A DNA stretch of 64,000 bases, taken from NCBI RefSeq assembly GCF_000723885.1, contig NZ_CCDG010000040.1, positions 62,001 through 126,000 on the forward strand, written 5' to 3'. Shown here one piece after another: positions 33,552 to 43,121 of the stretch. The stretch comes from Paenibacillus camerounensis. Its GTDB lineage: Bacteria > Bacillota > Bacilli > Paenibacillales > Paenibacillaceae. Position 1 is the first letter of the stretch. Every line of letters starts with the position of its first letter. Under the pieces are notes generated by a model. It ran no database searches. It was not told the origin of the DNA and saw only the letters and a list, made by a program, of their open reading frames with translations. A program made the position numbers and the translations under genes.

Positions 33552-33983
33552 TCAGGGTGTGGAACCTTCCGGAGCCGGGGCAACTGCCATCTTCCCCATC
33601 AGGTAGAGCAGGAGCTGCTGGTTGTGCGATGAAATCGGGTCAAGCGCCTCGGCAAAAAAATCGCTGCGCACCTTGAGTCCGCGCGCAGTTTCGGCCCGGC
33701 CCGTCTCGGTAATGCTTACCCAGACAATCCGACGGTCTGCAGCATCGCGCTCACGCATAATCAGCCCGTTCTTCTCCATCCGGTCTAACAGCATCGTTAC
33801 CGCCGCCGGACTTGTCGCCAGATGAGGCGCAAGATCAGAAGGCTTCATCGCATCGCGCTCCTGCAGCAGTTCCAATACGGTGAGCTGGGCGTCTGTAAGT
33901 GTAGGGGCAAGGTTACTGTCCATATGTAATTTATAGTCCTTTAATATTTTGTGCCAGATTTTACTGAATTCAGAGGAGTGCAC
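33552..33983 (-). CDS. MarR family transcriptional regulator
   Basis: A 143-residue winged-helix regulator, starting at GTG 33983, with AAGGAAGG eight bases upstream (an open frame runs upstream to 34064 without support). HTH MKPSDLAPHLATSPAAVTMLLDRMEKNGLIMRERDAADRR with the wing residues ADRRIVWVSIT. Distinct from the MarR at 13 kb. Its target is unknown: no divergent gene partner exists, and the parC terminator precedes it. Autoregulation or remote targets are possible. Confidence 0.9.
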   Translation of the reverse strand: MHSSEFSKIWHKILKDYKLHMDSNLAPTLTDAQLTVLELLQERDAMKPSDLAPHLATSPAAVTMLLDRMEKNGLIMRERDAADRRIVWVSITETGRAETARGLKVRSDFFAEALDPISSHNQQLLLYLMGKMAVAPAPEGSTP

Positions 33984-34118
33984 ACTTATTCCTTCCTTTC
34001 CCTGCGGATCTCTATCCGGTATACCTACAAATTCGAGAAATAAATTCCATTTCCTGCTAAACAAAAAAATAAATCTGTGTCCGTCAGCTACGCCATCCGC
34101 CCCGGCTCATCCCATAAT

Positions 34119-34168
34119 ATAAAAACAGCGCATGCACCGGCTCCAGGGGGAGCTGTACAAACGCTGTT
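34119..34168 (-). terminator. Terminator after parC
   Basis: On the - strand AACAGCG pairs with CGCTGTT around an inner GGCTCC/GGAGCT-like helix, followed by TTTTTATATT. It starts about 25 bp past the parC stop. Confidence 0.75.
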
Positions 34169-34192
34169 ACTAAATATTCACTGCTGTTGAAT

Positions 34193-36634
34193 CTATTGTA
34201 TTGCCGGAAAAATCGTTGCAATCTCGTCCTTCTTCTCCACCGGAACAAGAAGCTTGCCTATAGAACGGCGCTCGCCGAGCGGTGCAGACTCAGATGAGAA
34301 GGTGTGGACTTGTCCGTCACGGGTTATTGCATTCAGCACCAGCGGCTCCATGCAATGGAACGCCCCGGCGATCCGGCTGCCGTTCGGTTTCACGCGCTTC
34401 CCTTCCTTGAATTCAAAGGTTGGCATGCCCTTTCCGCCCCGGCTCTGCGACGGATAATCCACAAGCAGGCTGCGCTTGGCATAACCGATATCGGTTACAG
34501 CAAGAATCTCGCCTTCATCCTCAGTGACCCAGAAGCAGGATACAACTTCATCGCCTTCGCGCAGCTGGATTCCTCTAACTCCGCTGGCCACACGGCCCAT
34601 CGGGTTCACTTCATTCTCCTTAAAGCGGATGCTCATCCCTTCACGGGTTACAAGCACCAGGTCCTTGTCAGAGCTGCTTAACGACACGTTAATGATCTCA
34701 TCACCTTCAGCAACCTTGCAGGCCGCCACAGCTCCGGAACGGCTGGTAGAGTAATCCTTGAGCTCCGTTCGCTTCACCTGGCCCTTACGTGTGACAAAGA
34801 CAAGGCTGGTACCGGGATCATCCAGATTGCCAACCGGAAGCATACTTACGACCCCGTCACCTTTGGCGAGGCCGATTACGTTAACAATCGCCGTACCCGG
34901 GTCCTTCCACTTGAATTCCGGTATCTGATGAACCGGAAGCAGGAAGTACTGGCCTTTACGGGTAAAGACAAGCAGGCTGTCCCTCGTATTCAGGTCAAGC
35001 AGCCTCACAATGTGATCGCCGTCCTTAACCCCGGAAGCATTGCGTTCACCGCCTGAACGTGTGAAGGACGGCATGCCGGTCCGCTTGATGTAACCGTCAG
35101 CCGACAGTGCAACCAGCACATCCTCGGCATTGACCAGCACTTCGAGGCTGACCTTCAGCTCCTCCACCTCTCCCTGAATCAATGAACGGCGGTCGATACC
35201 GTATTTGTCACGGATCTCCAGCAGTTCCTTACGGATGACGGAGATCAGCTTTTTGTCGCTGTTCAGAATACCCTGAAGAGTATTGATCCGGACCATCATC
35301 TCATCTAGCTCTTTCTGCAGGGAGTTAATCTCCAGATTGGTCAACCGGTAGAGCTGCAAGGTGAGGATCGAATCAGCCTGGCGTTCGCTGAAGCCGAACA
35401 TCCAGACGAGATTATTCTGGGCATCCTGGCGGTTCTTGGACGCCTTGATCGCTGCAATAACCTCATCCAGAATGTTAAGCGCCTTAACCAGCCCTTCCAG
35501 GACATGCGCACGGTCTTCCGCCCGCTCCAGGTCGAATTGGGTGCGGCGGGTAACCACCTCACGCTGGTGGGCAATATAAGCCTCCAGAATCGCTTTCAGC
35601 CCGAGCTGCTGTGGTGCTTTGTTAACGATAGCTACCATATTGAAGTTATAGGTAACCTGCAGGTCGGTTTTCTTAAGCAGGTAGGCCAACACGCCCTGGG
35701 CGTCTGCATCCTTTTTAAGCTCCACTACGATGCGCAGGCCTTCCCGTCCGCTCTCGTCACGGACTTCGGCGATCCCGTCGATTTTCTTTTCCAGACGGAT
35801 ATTCTCCATAGAGGTGACAAGGCGTGATTTGACAATCTGGAAGGGCACCTCAGTAATCACAATCTGCTGCTTCCCGCCGCGCAAATTCTCAATTTCGGTC
35901 TTCGAGCGCAGATAGATCCGCCCTTTGCCGGTACGGTAGGCGTCCATGATGCCGTCGCCGCCCATGATTGTCCCCCCCGTAGGGAAATCCGGGCCTTTGA
36001 TAAAGGTCATGATGTCTTCCAGCGTAATCTCCGGCTTCTGCATCACGGCGATGCAGGCGTCGATAACCTCCCGCAGGTTGTGCGGCGGAATTTCTGTCGC
36101 GAACCCGGCGGAAATCCCGCTTGTGCCGTTAACCAGCAGGTTGGGGAACCGCGAGGGTACGACCACCGGCTCCTTCGCGGAATTGTCAAAGTTGTCCTTG
36201 AACAGCACGGTGCGCTTCTCAATGTCGCGCATCATTTCCATTGCAATCGGTGACAGCCGCGCTTCGGTATAACGCATTGCAGCCGCCGGGTCATCGTCCA
36301 TCGAGCCCCAGTTACCGTGCCCGTCTACGAGCACATGCCCCATCTTCCACGGCTGGGCCATACGGACCATACCGTCATAGATGGAGGAATCGCCATGGGG
36401 ATGATAGTTACCCATAACGTCACCGACGGTTTTGGCCGATTTGCGGTACGGCTTATCCGGGGTATTGCCCGAGTCGTACATCGCATACAGAATCCGGCGC
36501 TGTACAGGCTTCAGCCCGTCCCGCACATCGGGAATCGCCCGGTCCTGAATTATATATTTGGAGTACCGGCCAAAGCGGTCACCGACGACCTCTTCCAGAA
36601 AAGCCGGCGAAAATTGTTCTGAAAAACTGCTCAC
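34193..36634 (-). CDS. parC: DNA topoisomerase IV subunit A
   Basis: An 813-residue DNA-cleaving subunit of topoisomerase IV, which unlinks replicated chromosomes. Catalytic Tyr in AAMRYTEARL. The quinolone-resistance region reads HPHGDSSIYDGMV: the critical Ser is present, and Asp stands where GrlA/ParC often has Glu. The N-terminal winged helix and tower regions and a C-terminal beta-pinwheel with repeated GxVKR-type blades (LVFVTRKGQVKRTEL, LVLVTREGMSIRF, ILAVTDIGYAKRS) follow. GTG 36634 has AGAAGG eight bases upstream; a GTG three codons earlier overlaps that site. Paired with parE upstream by 191 bp. Confidence 0.95.
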   Translation of the reverse strand: MSSFSEQFSPAFLEEVVGDRFGRYSKYIIQDRAIPDVRDGLKPVQRRILYAMYDSGNTPDKPYRKSAKTVGDVMGNYHPHGDSSIYDGMVRMAQPWKMGHVLVDGHGNWGSMDDDPAAAMRYTEARLSPIAMEMMRDIEKRTVLFKDNFDNSAKEPVVVPSRFPNLLVNGTSGISAGFATEIPPHNLREVIDACIAVMQKPEITLEDIMTFIKGPDFPTGGTIMGGDGIMDAYRTGKGRIYLRSKTEIENLRGGKQQIVITEVPFQIVKSRLVTSMENIRLEKKIDGIAEVRDESGREGLRIVVELKKDADAQGVLAYLLKKTDLQVTYNFNMVAIVNKAPQQLGLKAILEAYIAHQREVVTRRTQFDLERAEDRAHVLEGLVKALNILDEVIAAIKASKNRQDAQNNLVWMFGFSERQADSILTLQLYRLTNLEINSLQKELDEMMVRINTLQGILNSDKKLISVIRKELLEIRDKYGIDRRSLIQGEVEELKVSLEVLVNAEDVLVALSADGYIKRTGMPSFTRSGGERNASGVKDGDHIVRLLDLNTRDSLLVFTRKGQYFLLPVHQIPEFKWKDPGTAIVNVIGLAKGDGVVSMLPVGNLDDPGTSLVFVTRKGQVKRTELKDYSTSRSGAVAACKVAEGDEIINVSLSSSDKDLVLVTREGMSIRFKENEVNPMGRVASGVRGIQLREGDEVVSCFWVTEDEGEILAVTDIGYAKRSLLVDYPSQSRGGKGMPTFEFKEGKRVKPNGSRIAGAFHCMEPLVLNAITRDGQVHTFSSESAPLGERRSIGKLLVPVEKKDEIATIFPAIQ

Positions 36635-36825
36635 TTGGCTCACCTTCTGTTCCTCAATCTATCCCGTTAAAAAAAGTCTGATGATTATTGTCATTCCGCA
36701 GAAAGTCTGGACTTGCAACAGGCGAATATTGCCGCCTTGCAGGCTTTACTCTGCTCCGTTCCTCTAATCATCAAGCTTTTAGAAACCGGAAGCAATCGTC
36801 ACTTCCGCTACAATCTATAACCTTT

Positions 36826-38808
36826 TTACTCAATGATCTCGGTAAAATCAACATTCTCCACGATCCAGCGCTTGCGCGGGTCAACCTTGTCGCCCATAAG
36901 TGTGGAGACGCGGCGCTCCGCCTTGGCGGCATCCTCGATCTGCACCTGGAGCAGGGTACGGGTATCCTGATTCATCGTGGTTTCCCACAGCTGCTCCGGA
37001 TTCATCTCACCAAGACCCTTATAACGCTGCAGTTCGAAGTTTTTGCCGAACTCCTTCAGGTAATTCTGCAGCTCTTCATCACTCCAGGCATAACGCACAG
37101 TCTCCAGCTTGCCCGATTTGCGGGTTAGCTTGTACAGCGGAGGCTGGGCAATGAAGACCTTGCCGGCATCAATCAGCGGCTTCATATAACGGTAGAAGAA
37201 GGTCAGCAGAAGGACCTGGATATGCGCGCCGTCCGTGTCAGCATCAGTCATAATAATGATTTTGGAATAATTGCTGTCTTCCACGGTAAAATCGGGGCCG
37301 ATTCCTGCACCGATCGCAGAAATAATGGCTTTGTACTCATCATTCTTCAGAATATCGAGCAGCTTGGCCTTCTCCGGATTCATCGGCTTGCCCTTCAGCG
37401 GCAGAATGGCCTGTATCTTGGAGTCACGGCCCTGCTTGGCCGATCCGCCGGCAGAATCCCCTTCGACGATAAACAGCTCGGTTCGGGTAACGTCTTTGGA
37501 CTGGGCAGGGGACAGCTTGCCGCCGAGACTTAAGCTCTCGCTGCGCTTCTTGCCGCTGCGGATCTCATCACGGGCTTTGCGCGCGGCTTCACGGGCTTTC
37601 GAGGCCTGAATCGACTTCTTCAGCAGGCTCTGAGCCACCTGCGGATTCTCTTCGAGAAAACGCGCCATGTTCTCGGCTACGATGTAATCGACGGCACTGC
37701 GGGCTGATGCGCTGCCCAGCTGATCCTTGGTCTGGCCGACGAACTCAACCTCAGACATCTTGACGCTGATGACAGCCATCATACCTTCACGAAGGTCATT
37801 TCCTTCGAGGTTCTTGTCCTTTTCCTTCAGCAGCTGTGTGCGGCGGGCGTAATCGTTCATCACGCGCGTGTAAGCCGTCTTGAACCCGGTCTCATGGGTT
37901 CCGCCGCTGCGGGTCGGAATGGAATTGACGAATGAGGCAAGTGTTTCTGTATAACCGGCGTTATACTGCAGCGCCACTTCAACCTCAATGTCGTCCTTCT
38001 CCGAACTGAAATGGACAACATCATGCAGTGTGTCCTTACCCTCATTCAGGAACTGGACAAACTGGCTGGCGCCGCCTTCATAAAAGTATTCGTCCTGGCG
38101 TCCGCTGCGTTCGTCACTCAAGGCGATCCGCAGACCCGAGTTCAGGAAGGCAATCTCCTGTACCCGCTCCGCAAGCGTATCGTAGCTCAGGGATATACCG
38201 TTTGCGAAGACGCGAATATCCGGCTTGAAGGTGATCTTCGTACCGGTCTTGTTCGTATTGCCTAGAACCTCAAGACCGGTTACCGGCTCCCCGACATGCT
38301 CCTTGCCGCTCTTGTCTACCCAATATTCGAACCGCTGGCGGTGGGTTTTGCCGTCCCGGTAAATTTCAACCTCCAGCCACTCAGACAGGGCGTTGGTGAC
38401 AGATGCGCCTACGCCGTGCAGACCGCCGGATTTTTTGTAGCCAGAACCGCCGAATTTACCGCCTGCATGCAGAATGGTAAAAACAACCTGCGGCGTTGGC
38501 ACTCCTGTCTTGTGCATACCGGTCGGAATACCCCGGCCGTTATCGATGACGGTCACCGACCCGTCCTTACGCAATGTAATATCAATTTTGGAACAAAATT
38601 TGGCTAAATGCTCATCAACGGCGTTATCCACGATTTCCCATACAAGATGGTGCAGTCCCGAAGAACTCGTACTGCCGATATACATGCCGGGCCGTTTGCG
38701 GACCGCAACCAGACCTTCGAGCACCTGAATGTCGTCAGCATCGTATCCGGTCCGGCCTGCTCCGCCGTCCTTGGAGACTTTTGCAAACATATCGATCTGT
38801 TCGAGCAT
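36826..38808 (-). CDS. parE: DNA topoisomerase IV subunit B
   Basis: A 660-residue ATPase subunit of topoisomerase IV. GHKL ATP site: EIVDNAVDEHLA, IDNGRGIPTGMH, GLHGVGASVTNALS. Transducer with ParE-type QTKDQLGSASAR, and the TOPRIM domain FIVEGDSAGGSAKQGRDSKIQAILPLKGK with MTDADTDGAHI metal-binding DxD. Short GyrB-like tail LMGDKVDPRKRWIVEN. ATG 38808 with GGGGGAG upstream. It precedes parC, and the two form a conserved pair; assignment to ParE rather than GyrB rests on the pairing and on ParC identity. Confidence 0.95.
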   Translation of the reverse strand: MLEQIDMFAKVSKDGGAGRTGYDADDIQVLEGLVAVRKRPGMYIGSTSSSGLHHLVWEIVDNAVDEHLAKFCSKIDITLRKDGSVTVIDNGRGIPTGMHKTGVPTPQVVFTILHAGGKFGGSGYKKSGGLHGVGASVTNALSEWLEVEIYRDGKTHRQRFEYWVDKSGKEHVGEPVTGLEVLGNTNKTGTKITFKPDIRVFANGISLSYDTLAERVQEIAFLNSGLRIALSDERSGRQDEYFYEGGASQFVQFLNEGKDTLHDVVHFSSEKDDIEVEVALQYNAGYTETLASFVNSIPTRSGGTHETGFKTAYTRVMNDYARRTQLLKEKDKNLEGNDLREGMMAVISVKMSEVEFVGQTKDQLGSASARSAVDYIVAENMARFLEENPQVAQSLLKKSIQASKAREAARKARDEIRSGKKRSESLSLGGKLSPAQSKDVTRTELFIVEGDSAGGSAKQGRDSKIQAILPLKGKPMNPEKAKLLDILKNDEYKAIISAIGAGIGPDFTVEDSNYSKIIIMTDADTDGAHIQVLLLTFFYRYMKPLIDAGKVFIAQPPLYKLTRKSGKLETVRYAWSDEELQNYLKEFGKNFELQRYKGLGEMNPEQLWETTMNQDTRTLLQVQIEDAAKAERRVSTLMGDKVDPRKRWIVENVDFTEIIE

Positions 38809-38877
38809 TCATGCTCCCCCTTCATTATCTCACTGACTCTGAAATGCAAACAAACGTTTTCGTTCACTTTGTACATT

Positions 38878-39876
38878 CTAATTCAAAATATCCCGTTTCG
38901 TAAAGACGGCGAATGAAATGATTATCGCGGCGAGTCCCCAAACAGACAGCACCGCCAGTGAAAAGGGCAGTGTCATCCCCTCAATCGGCGCAGGCGTGCC
39001 CGCCAAATAACCGGTTAGCCCCAGATTCACCATAAATAAATATTTCGCAGTTGACCAGGCAGCCGCCATATTTGTCAGAATGGATCCGGCAATCAACGCT
39101 GCCATCATCACAACGATACTCGCCGCCGTACTGCGTACCAGAACCGATACCATAAAAGCAAGCAGGGCGACAACAACGCTCACGAACCAGATCAGCCCCC
39201 CCTGCATCAGCAGGTATTTCCACTGCGGCACCGAATGCACGCCCGACATGTCCACTGTATCCCCGCTTAGCTGGAAGCCGGTAAACACCGGAATATTAAA
39301 GCCTTTATAGCCAAAGGCAAGCCCGGAGATCAGGTAGCTGATTACGAACACGGACAGCACAATTAAGGAGACGAACATAAGCAGCGCCGCCAGCTTGCTG
39401 AACAGCACCTTCCAGCGTTTTACCGGACGGGTGAGCAGCATTTTGATCGTCCCTGTTGTCCGTTCACCGGACACAAGATCCGACGCCACCGCCATTATCA
39501 GCAGAGGAATGAACAGGGAGACCGAATTATCCAGGAACTCACGCGTGAACGTCACACCGCTAGGCTCGTTGGGATTCACATCATGGTCAAGATAGTACTG
39601 CAGCTGCTGGATAAAAATCCGCCGGTACGACTTCCATTCCTCCGGAATACGGTCACTGCTCAGCGAGTTCTGGTTATCTGTAATCCGCTGCTGGATTTCC
39701 AGCCTCCAGTCTGAATTGAACTTGTCCCGGCTCCGTTCAGCTACCCGCATCTGCGCATAGGTGAACATCGGCACGAGTACAAGCAGAATCAGCAGTATAA
39801 CATAAAAACGTTTCTTTTTAATTATTTTTGTACACTCATTACGGATGAGCGGAAGCAGATTAGTCAATAGATTCAC
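38878..39876 (-). CDS. ABC-2 type transporter permease
   Basis: A 332-residue membrane subunit with six hydrophobic segments: one near residue 25-42, then a long extracellular loop (to about 115) and five clustered helices. The ABC-2 conserved stretch LLIMAVASDLVSGERTTGTIKMLLTRPVKRWKVLFSKL is intact. The ATG overlaps the end of the ATPase gene by 17 bp, so the two are translationally coupled. NatB-like or BcrB-like exporters share this architecture. Probably exports a lipid, peptide or ion; substrate unknown. The preceding SGNH hydrolase gene shares the strand and spacing, hinting at a cell-envelope role. Confidence 0.9.
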   Translation of the reverse strand: MNLLTNLLPLIRNECTKIIKKKRFYVILLILLVLVPMFTYAQMRVAERSRDKFNSDWRLEIQQRITDNQNSLSSDRIPEEWKSYRRIFIQQLQYYLDHDVNPNEPSGVTFTREFLDNSVSLFIPLLIMAVASDLVSGERTTGTIKMLLTRPVKRWKVLFSKLAALLMFVSLIVLSVFVISYLISGLAFGYKGFNIPVFTGFQLSGDTVDMSGVHSVPQWKYLLMQGGLIWFVSVVVALLAFMVSVLVRSTAASIVVMMAALIAGSILTNMAAAWSTAKYLFMVNLGLTGYLAGTPAPIEGMTLPFSLAVLSVWGLAAIIISFAVFTKRDILN

Positions 39877-40840
39877 CCTCCGTTAGCTTCAAGAATAGCT
39901 GTTCCAGTGTGGGGCTGATTTTATGCACTGCTCTGACCCCGACCCCTGCCTTAACCATGTCAGCGACAATGCCGGGAATCAGAGTCTCGTCCATTACTGT
40001 TATAACTGAACCTCCGCCCATTCCGGCGATAACGGAATCATCCAGGGTGACTTCATCAAGCTTAAGCAGCGTAATGCCCTGATGACCCTCCAGGATTGCC
40101 CTGGCCGCCGGGACCGGCTCAAGATCCCAGAGCACATAAGGGGAATTGCGGGCGACAAGCTCATCAACTCCGCCAACAGCCAGCACCCGCCCTTTGCTGA
40201 TAATTGCAACCCGGTCGCACAGCAGCTGGATCTCGCTGAGCAGATGGCTGGAGACAAATACGGCCAGACCGTCTTCGGCCAGGTTGCGGATAAATTCGCG
40301 CAGCTCCTTGATCCCTTTGGGGTCCAGCCCGTTCGTCGGCTCATCCAGAATGAGCAGCCGCGGGCGTCCCAGCAGAGCCTGGGCAATGCCAAGCCGCTGC
40401 CGCATCCCGAGGGAATAGGTGCTTACCTTATCGTGGATACGCTGGTCCAGCCGGACAATATCAACCACCTCAGTGATCCGCTGCCCGTCCACTCCAGGCT
40501 GCATCCGCGCGAAATGCTGCAGATTCTCCCAGCCGGTCAGATACGTGTAGACCTCCGGGTTCTCAACAATCGAGCCGACATATTGGAGCGCTTTTTCCGG
40601 ATTACGGTTAACATTATAGCCGCAGACTGTAATCGTGCCCTCTGTAGGGCGGATCAGATCCACCAGCATCCGGATGGTCGTCGTTTTACCGGCTCCGTTA
40701 GGACCCAGAAACCCAAAGATTTCGCCCTCTTTCACATCAAAAGTTACATCATCAATAATCCATTTCCGGCTTATCTTTTTGCGGACGCCTTTGACGGATA
40801 ATACAACTTCCCCCGGCTCCGCCGCTCTTTCTTTTGCCAT
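39860..40840 (-). CDS. ABC transporter ATP-binding protein (CcmA/NatA-like)
   Basis: A 326-residue ATPase from ATG 40840 (MAKERAAEPG) with AAGGAG ten bases upstream; an earlier in-frame ATG at 40864 has no RBS. Walker A LGPNGAGKTTTIR, Q-loop GSIVENPEVY, signature YSLGMRQRLGIAQAL, Walker B RLLILDEPTNGLDPKG, H-switch SSHLLSEI. A C-terminal region (about 225-320) typical of NatA/BcrA-type exporters follows. It overlaps the permease gene by 17 bp and follows the SGNH hydrolase gene by 58 bp, so the three are likely one operon. Confidence 0.93.
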   Translation of the reverse strand: MAKERAAEPGEVVLSVKGVRKKISRKWIIDDVTFDVKEGEIFGFLGPNGAGKTTTIRMLVDLIRPTEGTITVCGYNVNRNPEKALQYVGSIVENPEVYTYLTGWENLQHFARMQPGVDGQRITEVVDIVRLDQRIHDKVSTYSLGMRQRLGIAQALLGRPRLLILDEPTNGLDPKGIKELREFIRNLAEDGLAVFVSSHLLSEIQLLCDRVAIISKGRVLAVGGVDELVARNSPYVLWDLEPVPAARAILEGHQGITLLKLDEVTLDDSVIAGMGGGSVITVMDETLIPGIVADMVKAGVGVRAVHKISPTLEQLFLKLTEGESID

Positions 40841-40898
40841 ATCCTCACAGCTCCTTGCTGACATTCATCACTGGTATAGGTTCATTAGCATTAGATGG

Positions 40899-41843
40899 TT
40901 ATCGTATCGCCTGCACAATCCGTTCGCTGATCCGCTGGTAGCCGTCACCGTTCGGATGAAAATGATCACTTGAGAGATACTTGTCCAGATGGCGGTTGAA
41001 CAGATCAAAGGTCGGCACCAGAGTCATATTGCTGTGCGTATTGATAATATCCATCGCCGCATTGTTCCAGGCTGTAACCGCCTGATTCCCCGGTACGAGC
41101 AAATCCTCAATATCGCCAAAGGGGTTATACAGCCCCACATAGTAAACCTGTGCCTGCGGATTAATCTCCGCAATCGTCTCCAGAATCTCGCCCAGCCGCT
41201 TGGCGGCCTCAGGTAAAGCCGATAACAGCGCCTCAGGTGTCAATTCATCCTCACCGGGCTTCGGAGTGGAAGTAACAAGCGTATCCGATTTCCCGTCCAG
41301 AACACCGGTTGGCTGCACCGTAGATGCACTGCCTTCGGGATTGTCCGCCGGAATTTCAGCCGTTCCCGCTGCCTCTCCAGCCTGTACACCTGTTCCGTTC
41401 CCCAGAATATCGGAGCCCCGGAACAGGTCGTTGCCGCCGATGGACACGAGTACAACATTTGCCTGACGCAGTGCATATTGGACGCCCTCCTCCTGCAGCT
41501 TCGTCTGCAGTCCGGCCGTAGTCAGCCCGTTAATTCCCATATTGCCGAGCAGACCGGCCTTGGCTCCGCCCTGGGTTAAGCCGTCCAGCGCCCGTCTTAC
41601 AAAGCCGCTGCCGCTGTTGTCGCCCGTCCCCTTGGCCAGCGAATCGCCCAGTGCCAGAATTTTCAATTCATCTGCTGCCGCAGCCTCCGGAGCCGTTGTC
41701 GCCTGTGGCAGAGAACCGGTCAGCGCTTCACCCTGCGGGTTAATAATATCGCCAACTGCGTACACAAAGCCCGCAATTAAAAGTAAGGTCGCCAAGGCGG
41801 AAATCAGGCTCACACCGCGCCAGGTCCATTTTGCATCCTTCAC
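40899..41843 (-). CDS. Secreted or membrane-anchored SGNH/GDSL hydrolase
   Basis: A 314-residue esterase/lipase-like hydrolase. GTG 41843, preceded by GGAGGGATTACT, is preferred over a longer frame. TM or signal anchor at residues about 9-30 (SLISALATLLLIAGFVYAV). SGNH blocks: I ILALGDSLAKGTG (Ser), II NMGINGLTT (Gly), III VVLVSIGGNDLFR (Asn), V SSDHFHPNGDGY (Asp/His). An insertion of about 60 Gly/Thr/Pro-rich residues (about 145-205) lies between blocks III and V. Likely acts on acyl esters of envelope lipids or polymers. Adjacent to an ABC exporter. Confidence 0.9.
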   Translation of the reverse strand: MKDAKWTWRGVSLISALATLLLIAGFVYAVGDIINPQGEALTGSLPQATTAPEAAAADELKILALGDSLAKGTGDNSGSGFVRRALDGLTQGGAKAGLLGNMGINGLTTAGLQTKLQEEGVQYALRQANVVLVSIGGNDLFRGSDILGNGTGVQAGEAAGTAEIPADNPEGSASTVQPTGVLDGKSDTLVTSTPKPGEDELTPEALLSALPEAAKRLGEILETIAEINPQAQVYYVGLYNPFGDIEDLLVPGNQAVTAWNNAAMDIINTHSNMTLVPTFDLFNRHLDKYLSSDHFHPNGDGYQRISERIVQAIR

Positions 41844-42041
41844 AGTAATCCCTCCGTATGCCTCTATTCTCCATTGTTCCACAATTTACAAACTTCTTAA
41901 CGTATGTAAATAAACATAATTCTTCTATTCTCAATTTGCAAATGAACGCGGGGAATTACAATGCCCGTTACTCCTTTTCACCTTCTTTTAATACTCAGGC
42001 AGTATGCTGGAGGAAGCTGCAATTCTAAGGGAGGTAACGAA

Positions 42042-43019
42042 ATGCCTAACATTTGGATGCATCTGGAGTATGGACAACAGCTGGCGGCGGAATTTGGAAG
42101 TGAATTTGCTTGTCTGGCTGACTTGAACACCCGCCCGGAGCTGTATCAGCTGGGCTGCCAGGGGCCGGATTTCCTGCTGTATCACAGCTTTCTTCCCTGG
42201 AAAAAAGAGAACCGGGCGCTCCGGCTCGGCGATGCCATGCATACGGATCACTGCGGTCCTGTGCTGCTCGAATTCTGGGAACGCTCGCTGGCACTGCCCG
42301 CTGAAGACAGGAAGGAAGCACAGCAGTATTTCCTCGGCTTTCTAACCCACCATCTACTTGACCGCAATCTCCACCCTTTTATTAACTGGAAGGCAGGCTA
42401 CCGGCACCGCAGTCATCAGCGCTTTGAGATCGTGCTGGACACCTTGTTCATGAAATCATTGAAGCAGACCGATACCTGGCTGCATCCGGCGTGGAAAAAA
42501 ATCAATATCGGCTCCTGCTTTCCCGGAGCCGTCCAAAGCATTCTGAATAAAACCGTATCCCGGTGGTATCCGGAGTTAAGCAGGCTGCCCGAAGAAATGT
42601 GGGATGAAGCTTATCTTGATATGCTCCTGGCCCACAAACTGCTGTACGATCCAAAGGGCTGGAAAAAATCACTGCTGCGGGGCAAAGCCCTCCGCCTTTT
42701 CTCCCAGCCGCTCTCCGCGGCCGAGGAGCACCTGGATTATCTGAATGAGCATCACGGCGAGTGGCGGCATTCTGCTCTATACTCTGAAGTACGTACAGAC
42801 AGTGTCTGGGACCTGTGGGAGCAGGCGCTGGCCGAAGGCCGCACTGTCCTGAGGGCACTGGCTGCCTGGCTGAACAGCACCTCATCTGCGGAGGCCGCCC
42901 GGGCGCAGGAGCATTTCAGATTGGTGCTGGGCGACCGCTCCTATGATACAGGCAAGGATTGCAGCAGCCGGCTGAAGAACCTGTATGCCGAGCCGATCTG
43001 GGAGGCGGGCATTTCCTGA
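42042..43019 (+). CDS. Zinc-dependent phospholipase C-like protein
   Basis: A 325-residue protein from ATG 42042 (MPNIWMHLEYG) with GGGAGG upstream; an earlier in-frame ATG is unsupported. Family traits (Zn_dep_PLPC): His in the N-terminal WMHLEYG, LGCQGPDFLLYHSF, RLGDAMHTDH, and FLGFLTHHLLDRNLHPFINWKAG, whose His/Asp residues would bind zinc. No signal peptide is seen, so it is probably cytoplasmic, unlike secreted clostridial PLC. Members of this family in Bacillales are uncharacterised. Divergent from the SGNH operon. Confidence 0.88.
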   Translation: MPNIWMHLEYGQQLAAEFGSEFACLADLNTRPELYQLGCQGPDFLLYHSFLPWKKENRALRLGDAMHTDHCGPVLLEFWERSLALPAEDRKEAQQYFLGFLTHHLLDRNLHPFINWKAGYRHRSHQRFEIVLDTLFMKSLKQTDTWLHPAWKKINIGSCFPGAVQSILNKTVSRWYPELSRLPEEMWDEAYLDMLLAHKLLYDPKGWKKSLLRGKALRLFSQPLSAAEEHLDYLNEHHGEWRHSALYSEVRTDSVWDLWEQALAEGRTVLRALAAWLNSTSSAEAARAQEHFRLVLGDRSYDTGKDCSSRLKNLYAEPIWEAGIS

Positions 43020-43033
43020 AACCCGGAACCCGG

Positions 43034-43090
43034 CAAAAAGGACTGCCTGGATTAAGCCGCTTTCGCGGCTTGTCCAGGCAGTCCTTTTAT
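43034..43090. terminator. Compound bidirectional terminator
   Basis: AAAAAGGACTGCCTGGA pairs with TCCAGGCAGTCCTTTT, enclosing AAGCCGC-TTTC-GCGGCTT. It lies between the convergent PLC-like and CAP genes. Confidence 0.93.
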
Positions 43091-43121
43091 TGATTGCTAT
43101 TCTAAGCGTGCATTGTCCGGT